Source: Flavobacteriales bacterium
Lineage (GTDB): Bacteria > Bacteroidota > Bacteroidia > Flavobacteriales > Flavobacteriaceae
Assembly (NCBI GenBank): GCA_027066365.1
Contig: JAMONV010000052.1
Location: 1-32,148 of the forward strand
Reading direction: 5' to 3'
DNA: 32,148 nt
Shown here piece by piece: positions 24,708-32,148 of this stretch (position 1 is its first letter; every line of letters begins with the position of its first letter). The translations under genes and the position numbers were made by a program. The notes under the pieces are model-generated. The model worked only from the letters and a program-made list of their open reading frames with translations. It did no database searches and was not told where the DNA came from.

Positions 24708-26060
24708 ATGAAAGTAATATTAATAGCTTTTATTGTTGGTATTTATGGAGGAATATTGCAGGCACAGAAAACATATGTGCCGGATGATCATTTTGAGTAT
24801 TATCTTGAAACCCACAATGCCAACGGTAGTGTTGTTAGTATGGGCGATGCTAATAGCTTGGGCGATGGGGTGATGAATGATTCGATTCCTACATCGAAAA
24901 TTCGGAATTTGACGATTTTGGATGTGCATAGTCAACAAATCACCGACTTGACCGGAATTGAGGATTTTGATTCGTTGCAGGTTTTAAAATGTTATGATAA
25001 CCGATTAAATACATTGGACGTTCATCAAAATACGGCTTTGACACAATTATTTTGTAGTGAAAACGATCTTACCGCTTTGGATTTAAGTCAAAATAGGAAT
25101 TTGCAACTATTGTCGTGTTCCCGAAATCGATTAACCCGCCTGGAAGTAGCGCGTAATGATCAACTTCGCATGTTATATTGTTCCGAAAACCGATTAAATA
25201 ATTTGGATGTAACAACCAATACGTTTTTGCAACAATTGAGTTGTCATCATAATCAATTAACTTCGATAAATGTTCGATATAATACGAATTTACAATTGTT
25301 GGATTGCGGATTTAATCGATTAACAAATTTAGATGTCAGTCAAAATGTGCAATTGGAGCACTTGGCTTGTAATAATAATGCGCTTGACTCATTGGATGTT
25401 AGCCGTAATACGTCGTTAACATGGCTTTCATGTAGTAATAATCAAATACCGTTTTTGGATTTAACGAATAATCCGGAACTGCAGTCTCTTTATTGCGCCA
25501 GCAATCAACTTACGGATTTGGATTTGCGAAACAACACCTTGCTTCAAAATCTGGTATGTAATGCCAATCAAATTCATGTCTTGGATTTGACGCGAAATAC
25601 AGCACTTACGGAAATAATTTGTTCATCCAATCAATTAAGTTTTATGGATATGCGCAACGGTCATAACAGCCAAATTACTTCGTTCAATGCACGCCATAAT
25701 CCGGATTTGACTTGCATCTTCGTGGATGATGCCGCATGGAGCCAACAACATTGGACAAATATTGATTCCAATTCCCATTTTGTAGAAACCCAAGCCGATT
25801 GTGACGCTTTGGATATGGTGGAAATTCCGATAAATGAGGTTGTTGTGTATCCCAATCCTACCGACGGCACGGTGCAATTGAAATCGCCCGAAAAGATGTA
25901 TTTTGTTTTGAGCAATATCGAAGGACGTATTTTACAACAAGGCGAAATGATTTCCGGATTGAATCGTTTGGATATGACGGGTTTGCCCGGAGGTATTTAT
26001 TTATTGCGATTGCAGGATAAAAAGGGTGGAGTGAGCGTGCATAAGTTGATAAAACGCTAA
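24708..26060 (+). CDS. Secreted leucine-rich-repeat protein with T9SS sorting domain
   Basis: 450 aa. Signal peptide to about residue 20 (YGGILQAQ). After an N-terminal cap (TYVPDDHFEYYLETH ... GIEDFD, about 22-89) come eleven 21-residue leucine-rich repeats (about 90-320) of pattern LxxLxCxxNxLtxLDvxxNt. The cap form is that of Bacteroidota internalin-like LRR proteins. The end (about 376-450) is a T9SS type A sorting domain: VYPNPTDGTVQL ... PGGIYLLRLQDKKGGVSVHKLIKR. It should be secreted by type IX and could bind protein ligands; no enzymatic motif. I chose ATG 24708 instead of an ATG at 24648, because the latter puts 20 residues ahead of a complete signal peptide. Confidence 0.85.
   Translation: MKVILIAFIVGIYGGILQAQKTYVPDDHFEYYLETHNANGSVVSMGDANSLGDGVMNDSIPTSKIRNLTILDVHSQQITDLTGIEDFDSLQVLKCYDNRLNTLDVHQNTALTQLFCSENDLTALDLSQNRNLQLLSCSRNRLTRLEVARNDQLRMLYCSENRLNNLDVTTNTFLQQLSCHHNQLTSINVRYNTNLQLLDCGFNRLTNLDVSQNVQLEHLACNNNALDSLDVSRNTSLTWLSCSNNQIPFLDLTNNPELQSLYCASNQLTDLDLRNNTLLQNLVCNANQIHVLDLTRNTALTEIICSSNQLSFMDMRNGHNSQITSFNARHNPDLTCIFVDDAAWSQQHWTNIDSNSHFVETQADCDALDMVEIPINEVVVYPNPTDGTVQLKSPEKMYFVLSNIEGRILQQGEMISGLNRLDMTGLPGGIYLLRLQDKKGGVSVHKLIKR
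24975..25667 (+). repeat. Eleven 63-bp repeats encoding the LRR domain
   Basis: Each unit encodes 21 residues starting at L. The sixth residue is Cys in all eleven copies (for example LQVLKC, LTQLFC, LQLLSC, LRMLYC). The units differ in DNA sequence, so this is an old diverged array, not recent tandem duplication. Confidence 0.9.
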
Positions 26061-26087
26061 TTCAAGAACATTTAATTTCTTGACAAA

Positions 26088-26114
26088 AAAATCCCGGCTG
26101 AATGCCGGGATTTT
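26088..26114. terminator. Strong bidirectional terminator
   Basis: A perfect 11-bp stem (AAAATCCCGGC / GCCGGGATTTT), 5-nt loop, with A-tract on the left and T-tract on the right. It lies 27 nt after the LRR gene stop and 21 nt beyond the gapA stop, so it ends both convergent units. Confidence 0.88.
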
Positions 26115-26135
26115 CACGTTGTAGATTGTTGTGAA

Positions 26136-28140
<2,005 letters not shown>

Positions 28141-28147
28141 AGCGGGT

Positions 28148-30055
28148 TTATTTAAAATGATAGCGTTTAAAGGCTTCCATCGCTTCGTATTCGGCTAGTC
28201 CCAATGCGTTGAATTGGTCGGCCAGTTCTTTATTTCGTTCCTCGGCGCGCATCCAGAATTCGCGCATATCGTCGCCTTTAAACATGACAATATCTTTTTG
28301 CGATTGATGATAGAATGTTGCGTGTCGTTTTTTTAGCACTTGATCGGGGCTCATGGGCACGGCCATATCGATTTCATGAATTTCGTATTCGTCCCAAGCG
28401 CCACGATAGAGCCACACATAGATGTCGTCGGCAAAATCTTGGTCTTTTATATTTTCCAAAGATATTTTGAGGAGTTCAAAAGCCAATTGGTGTGTTCCGT
28501 GAGGGTCGGCCAGGTCGCCCGCGGCAAAGATTTGGTGCGGTTTAATCCATTCGATTAATTTTTGCATGATTTCCACGTCGCGTTCCGAGATTGAACGTTT
28601 GTGCACTTCGGGAGCGTCGTAGAAGGGTAAATCGAGGAAATGAATATTTACGTCGGGGACCCCTAGGAATTTAAGTGCACCAATGGCTTCGGCACGACGA
28701 ATACCGGCTTTCAGTTTGCGCAAGGCGAAGGAGTCGGTGGGGCGGTTTTCCATTTGTAGTTCGCGCAAAATCATTTCGGTTTCTTCATTGGATAGTCCTG
28801 TGAATTGTGCTACTTGTAGATATTTCATGGCTTCTTCGTCCGAAACAGCATTATATCCGGCCACCTGATATGCTACATGGACGTCGTGTCCTTGTTCGAC
28901 CAGCCGGTCAAGGGTTCCGCCCATGGAAATGACGTCATCGTCGGGGTGGGGTGAAAAGATAAGGACGCGTTTTTGGGGTGGGTTGGCACGTTCGGGTCGG
29001 TGGGTGTCATCGGCGCCGGGTTTTCCGCCGGGCCAGCCGGTGATGGTATGTTGGATTTTGTTAAAAATTTCAATATTCAAATCATATGCCGAACCTTTGC
29101 GGGCGATTAAATCGGCAAGGGAGTTTTCGTTGTATTCTTTATCGGTGAGTTTCAATATGGGTAATTGGGTTTTTTCGCTTAACCAAACAACGGCTTTTTT
29201 GCTCATGGTGTCGTTCCATTCCACGTCTTTTACCAACCAAGGGGTATTGATTCGGGTTAATTTGGATGCGGCTTCCCTATCTAAAACAAAAGTAGTGTTG
29301 GGATGTTTTTGCAGATATGTAGCCGGGACATCTGCAGTCATTTCTCCTTCAACGGTTCGTTTGATGATGTCGGCTTTTTTCTTCGACCATGCCAATAGGA
29401 CGATTCTTCGTGCTTGGAAGATGGATGAAATACCCATGGTGATGGCTTTTCGCGGAACATTGCTTAGTCCGTGAAAAGCAGGTGCAGCATCCACGCGCGT
29501 AATATGTGATAGTGTAATTAACCGGGTTTGGGAATTGATATGGGAACCGGGTTCGTTAAATCCAATATGTCCCGACCGTCCGATGCCTAGCAATTGAAAA
29601 TCCAAGCCGCCGCGTTCTTTTATTTTTTCTTCGTATTCCATGCAATAATCCTTCATTTTTGCCAGCGGAACGCTACCGTCGGGAATGTGGATGTTTTTCG
29701 GGTCAATATCAATATGTTTAAACAAATATTGATGCATGAAATAATGGTAGGAATTGATATCTTTGGGCGACATCGGCCAATATTCGTCCAAATTGAAAGT
29801 AATAACGTTTTTAAAACTTAATCCTTCTTCTTTGTGCATGCGCACCAATTCGTCATACACTTTGATGGGCGACGAACCGGTAGCCAGTCCCAATACGGCA
29901 TATTCGCCGCTTTCTTGTTTTTTCCGGATCAAGTCGGCAATTTCTCTTGCAACCGCCAATGAGCCTTCTCTGTCGTTTTCAAAAACTACGTTATGGATTT
30001 TCTCATAACGGGTTTCTTCAAATTGTCCGGGTTTTTGATAAGCTATACTTTTCAT
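28148..30055 (-). CDS. nagB: Glucosamine-6-phosphate deaminase fused to a PIG-L deacetylase-like domain
   Basis: 635 aa. The N-terminal NagB domain (about 15-290) has LGLATGSSP (55-63), the general base D90 in TFNLDEYWP, then GIGRSGHIGFNEPGS with H163 and E168 matching E. coli H143 and E148. Where E. coli has D141, this protein has S161. It should turn glucosamine-6-phosphate into fructose-6-phosphate and ammonia. After a linker (about 335-360, rich in G, P and D) a PIG-L (LmbE-like) zinc deacetylase domain begins: SPHPDDDVISMGGTL (369-382) with H370 and D373, and a later DLADPHGTH motif. The fusion is known from Bacteroidota; the role of the second domain is unproven. ATG 30055 is favoured over 30082 because it leaves the promoter box intact. 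Confidence 0.9.
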   Translation of the reverse strand: MKSIAYQKPGQFEETRYEKIHNVVFENDREGSLAVAREIADLIRKKQESGEYAVLGLATGSSPIKVYDELVRMHKEEGLSFKNVITFNLDEYWPMSPKDINSYHYFMHQYLFKHIDIDPKNIHIPDGSVPLAKMKDYCMEYEEKIKERGGLDFQLLGIGRSGHIGFNEPGSHINSQTRLITLSHITRVDAAPAFHGLSNVPRKAITMGISSIFQARRIVLLAWSKKKADIIKRTVEGEMTADVPATYLQKHPNTTFVLDREAASKLTRINTPWLVKDVEWNDTMSKKAVVWLSEKTQLPILKLTDKEYNENSLADLIARKGSAYDLNIEIFNKIQHTITGWPGGKPGADDTHRPERANPPQKRVLIFSPHPDDDVISMGGTLDRLVEQGHDVHVAYQVAGYNAVSDEEAMKYLQVAQFTGLSNEETEMILRELQMENRPTDSFALRKLKAGIRRAEAIGALKFLGVPDVNIHFLDLPFYDAPEVHKRSISERDVEIMQKLIEWIKPHQIFAAGDLADPHGTHQLAFELLKISLENIKDQDFADDIYVWLYRGAWDEYEIHEIDMAVPMSPDQVLKKRHATFYHQSQKDIVMFKGDDMREFWMRAEERNKELADQFNALGLAEYEAMEAFKRYHFK

Positions 30056-30079
30056 AACACATTTTTTCCGTCGGAAATA

Positions 30080-30110
30080 CAAAGATAGTCAACTTGTTTT
30101 TCTAAAACAA
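30080..30110 (-). promoter_or_regulatory. Promoter of the nagB-pfkA-gapA operon
   Basis: On the minus strand TTG, a 20-nt spacer and TATCTTTG match the Bacteroidota pattern; the -7 box ends 24 nt before ATG 30055. Confidence 0.55.
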
Positions 30111-30158
30111 TGACTTTGCGGAATTTCAGCCGATTTTAGTGTTAAATTTCAACCGGCA

Positions 30159-30189
30159 TTGTTTTTTGTTTCTGCACGTCTTAACTTTG
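30159..30189 (+). promoter_or_regulatory. Promoter of the FetA/FetB-like operon
   Basis: TTG, a 20-nt spacer and TAACTTTG match the Bacteroidota pattern; the -7 box ends 22 nt before ATG 30212. Its layout mirrors the opposite-strand nagB promoter, including a shared CATTGTTTT at the -33 region. Confidence 0.55.
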
Positions 30190-30211
30190 TTTTTCTAAAG
30201 TTTTGTGAATA

Positions 30212-30844
30212 ATGATTGAATTTGAGAATGTTTCGTTGAATTGGGATGATAGAATTATTTTCCGCGATTTGAGTTTTTCGGTCAAACCGGGTGAAAAAGT
30301 GGCATTGGTCGGGGAATCCGGGAGCGGGAAATCGACTTTATTGAATCTTATACCGGGTTTTATTCCGCATTTTAGGGGGAAAATAGTTGTGGACGGCTTA
30401 ATTCTGAATGCTACAAACGTGCATGCGATTCGACAAAAATTGGCTTACGTGCCCCAAGCATTGCAATTTACGGTATTTCCCACGGTGAAATCTTTGTTTT
30501 TTACGCCTTTTTCTTTTGTTTATAACCGGAAATTGAAACCGGATCGAAAGGTTGTTCGTATGCTTTTCGAACGTTTTGAATTATCGACCGATTTATTGAA
30601 TCGCTCCGTGAAGGAAATATCCGGTGGACAGAAACAAAGGATTTTGCTAGCCGGCGCATTGCTCTTGAAGCGGCCGGTTTTGCTTTTGGATGAGCCTACT
30701 TCGGCTTTGAATAAGGAAATCAAACAGGCGGTGGCGGATTATATCTTGGGTTTAAAGGATGTGACGGTGATTGCCGCTACGCACGATGAATATTGGATGA
30801 AAAAATCGGATAAGATATTGGAAATAAAAAATTTACATGGATGA
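30212..30844 (+). CDS. ABC transporter ATP-binding protein, FetA/YbbL-like
   Basis: 210 aa, a short ABC ATPase. Walker A is GESGSGKST (34-42), the signature is ISGGQKQR (about 136-143), Walker B is VLLLDEPT (about 156-163) and the switch His is in THDE. The size and its partner, a UPF0014 permease, indicate the FetAB pair, which in E. coli exports iron and relieves peroxide stress; the substrate here is inferred only from that. The stop overlaps the permease start (ATGA), typical of a coupled pair. Confidence 0.88.
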   Translation: MIEFENVSLNWDDRIIFRDLSFSVKPGEKVALVGESGSGKSTLLNLIPGFIPHFRGKIVVDGLILNATNVHAIRQKLAYVPQALQFTVFPTVKSLFFTPFSFVYNRKLKPDRKVVRMLFERFELSTDLLNRSVKEISGGQKQRILLAGALLLKRPVLLLDEPTSALNKEIKQAVADYILGLKDVTVIAATHDEYWMKKSDKILEIKNLHG

Positions 30845-31638
30845 AGGGAGCTGTTGACATAGCATGGTGGATGCTTGCGTCGGGTTATTTGTTGATGTTT
30901 ATACCTTTGGCTATTTTCCGCTACTACCGTTCCGGTTTGGAAAAGGCCACGGTTTGGGCGGTAATCCGAATGACCGTTCAACTTTTATTAGTGGGATTAT
31001 ATCTGGAATATATTTTCAAATGGGACAGCCCGCTAATTAATTTTACTTGGGTGTTTGTTATGACCATTGTGGCTTCTTACACGGTGATTAAACGAACGGG
31101 TTTGCGATTGCGTATGTTTTTCGTTCCGGTTTTGTTGTCTACTTTGGCCAGCATCGTTTTAATCGATTATTATTTTCTTGGTTTTGTTATCGGTTTAAAA
31201 AATATTTTTACGGCACGATACTTTATTCCGATTACGGGGATGTTGCTGGGAAATTCTTTGAAAAATGTAATTATTGCTTTGGATTCGTTTTTCCGCAGGA
31301 TTGATGACGAACAAATAACTTATCGTTGGGAATTGGCTAACGGCGCTACACGGTCCGAAGCGCTTTTGCCGTTTATGCGATTCGCTTTGAAAAAAGCATT
31401 TAATCCGTTGATTGCAACAACGGCCATCATGGGTTTGATTTCTTTGCCGGGCATGATGACGGGGCAGATTTTGGGCGGAAGCGATCCTATGGTTGCCGTA
31501 AAATACCAAATCATGATTTTGGTGGTTATTTTTTCATCTACATCGTTGAATGTTTGGTTGACAATTATTTTTTCGGAGCGGGTTGCCTTTGACGGATTCG
31601 ATAACTTAAGGCGTGAAATTTTTTCCGGTCATAGGTAA
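30841..31638 (+). CDS. ABC transporter permease, FetB/YbbM (UPF0014) family
   Basis: 265 aa with about seven hydrophobic segments. The UPF0014 signature SLPGMMTGQILGGSDP (about 200-215) and ITGMLLGNSLKN (about 130-141) are clear. Paired with the preceding ATPase it forms an inner-membrane exporter. It is translationally coupled to the ATPase. Nothing follows on the same transcript except, at some distance, the decayed methyltransferase. Confidence 0.9.
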   Translation: MKGAVDIAWWMLASGYLLMFIPLAIFRYYRSGLEKATVWAVIRMTVQLLLVGLYLEYIFKWDSPLINFTWVFVMTIVASYTVIKRTGLRLRMFFVPVLLSTLASIVLIDYYFLGFVIGLKNIFTARYFIPITGMLLGNSLKNVIIALDSFFRRIDDEQITYRWELANGATRSEALLPFMRFALKKAFNPLIATTAIMGLISLPGMMTGQILGGSDPMVAVKYQIMILVVIFSSTSLNVWLTIIFSERVAFDGFDNLRREIFSGHR

Positions 31639-31659
31639 TAGAGAAGTAAAAATTTTGAC

Positions 31660-31667
31660 TAACTTTG
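31660..31667 (+). promoter_or_regulatory. Candidate -7 box for the methyltransferase relic
   Basis: TAACTTTG matches TAnnTTTG and ends 29 nt before the ATG. No suitably spaced TTG. The promoter of a dead gene may have survived. Confidence 0.3.
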
Positions 31668-31696
31668 AATATTATTGTATAAAGCTGTGTAAGGTT

Positions 31697-32148
31697 ATGA
31701 AAAAATATCTTTCTATCAGCCAAGTAGCCAAAATTTTAGGCGTGAGCACTGAAACCCTACGGCGATGGGATAACGACGGTTAGTTCAAAAGTTCTAGGAA
31801 TCCCATTAATAATTACAGGGTTTATTCCGAAGAACAAGTGGAAAATTTTATTCGTGAAATGCAATTGGAATTTGATTTTTCCCCGCGGGTTAAAGATGAA
31901 AATCAAACCTTAAATATTTCCCGAAATCCTGAAATTACACCTTATTTTGAAACCGGATACGGTAAACTATATCACTATGATGCCGTTGAATTTCTAACGA
32001 GAAGTCAGGCGGAAACTTCCCGGTATGCCAACGGCAAGAAGAAAAAATACCATTGGACCCCGCATCCTTTGGGCGCCAAACCGAAAGATGTATTTGAAAT
32101 TCCCACCATTTCCAACGGGGCATGGGAAAAATATCCCCACGTAACCCA
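31697..32148 (+). pseudogene. Relic of a MerR-HTH adenine/cytosine DNA methyltransferase
   Basis: From ATG 31697 the frame reads a MerR-type helix-turn-helix (LSISQVAKILGVSTETLRRWDNDG), then a TAG at 31781-31783 (codon 29), then continues in frame: FKSSRNPINNYRVYSEEQVE. Next is GYGKLYHYDAVEFL (about codons 86-99), where beta-class N6/N4 methyltransferases have the target-strand block just before DPPY. Here, though, the sequence jumps within a few codons to SQAETSRYANGKKKKYHW and WTPHPLGAKPKDVFEIPTIS, and then to NGAWEKYPHVT, which in relatives lies about 100 or more residues later, before HPTQKPEEL. So the DPPY catalytic block appears to be missing. With the stop codon this makes a double lesion. 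The gene runs off the window; any later part cannot be seen. The family name comes from memory of homologues. Confidence 0.75.

Noticed and set aside
24975-25667. Regular repeats that could be a CRISPR array
   Set aside because: The 63-bp period encodes diverged 21-residue leucine-rich repeats in an open frame; there are no identical repeats with unique spacers.

Overview
The window looks like chromosomal DNA of a Bacteroidota bacterium, most likely class Flavobacteriia; I cannot name the genus. Evidence: an Oar-like TonB-dependent receptor with an N-terminal carboxypeptidase-regulatory domain, a short (287 aa) RpoD of the Bacteroidota type, type IX secretion (T9SS) C-terminal sorting domains, Wza/Wzc of the Bacteroidota type, a NagB/PIG-L fusion deaminase, a DUF4834 protein, and a Bacteroidota-style -7 promoter box (TAnnTTTG), which recurs about 16-29 nt upstream of most first genes. 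Genes are dense, base composition is moderately AT-rich, and intergenic regions are much more AT-rich.

Layout. 1-3.4 kb: Oar-like outer-membrane receptor (+), ending in a clear terminator. 3.4-4.8 kb: rlmN and a DUF4834 membrane protein (-). 4.8-6.5 kb: a compact three-gene surface operon (-) of two related small lipoproteins and a small beta-barrel, all of unknown function. 6.6-13.1 kb: an exopolysaccharide/capsule operon (-) read wza, wzc, UDP-HexNAc dehydrogenase, UDP-HexNAc 4-epimerase, D-2-hydroxyacid dehydrogenase. 13.2-14.3 kb: hflX (-), divergent from rpoD (+, 14.5-15.4 kb). 15.7-20.4 kb: a NagZ-type glycosidase/beta-lactamase fusion translationally coupled to a T9SS-secreted beta-helix protein (+). 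20.4-23.5 kb: a secreted C1 cysteine peptidase and an S74-chaperone (tail-fibre-like) protein (-). 23.5-24.4 kb: a long gene-free AT-rich stretch ending in a well-formed promoter for tRNA-Ala(GGC). 24.7-26.1 kb: a T9SS-secreted leucine-rich-repeat protein (+). 26.1-30.1 kb: a central carbon operon (-) read nagB-PIG-L, pfkA, gapA. 30.2-31.6 kb: an ABC exporter pair like FetA/FetB (YbbL/YbbM) (+). 31.7 kb to the end: a decayed DNA methyltransferase gene (+).

How the parts fit. The dehydrogenase/epimerase pair would make a UDP-N-acetylhexosaminuronic acid precursor for a polymer exported by Wza/Wzc; no glycosyltransferases, flippase or polymerase are in this window. NagB makes fructose-6-phosphate, which PfkA and the lower glycolytic enzyme GapA then handle, so that operon is a coherent amino-sugar-to-glycolysis unit. 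Several products (receptor, lipoproteins, beta-helix, LRR, peptidase, S74 protein) are envelope or secreted proteins.

The most unusual items are the methyltransferase relic (a nonsense codon plus an apparent in-frame loss of the catalytic block), the CC-lipoprotein pair with its barrel partner, the NagZ/beta-lactamase plus beta-helix coupling, and a palindrome sitting on the tRNA promoter. I found no CRISPR array, IS element, prophage or obviously new defence system.
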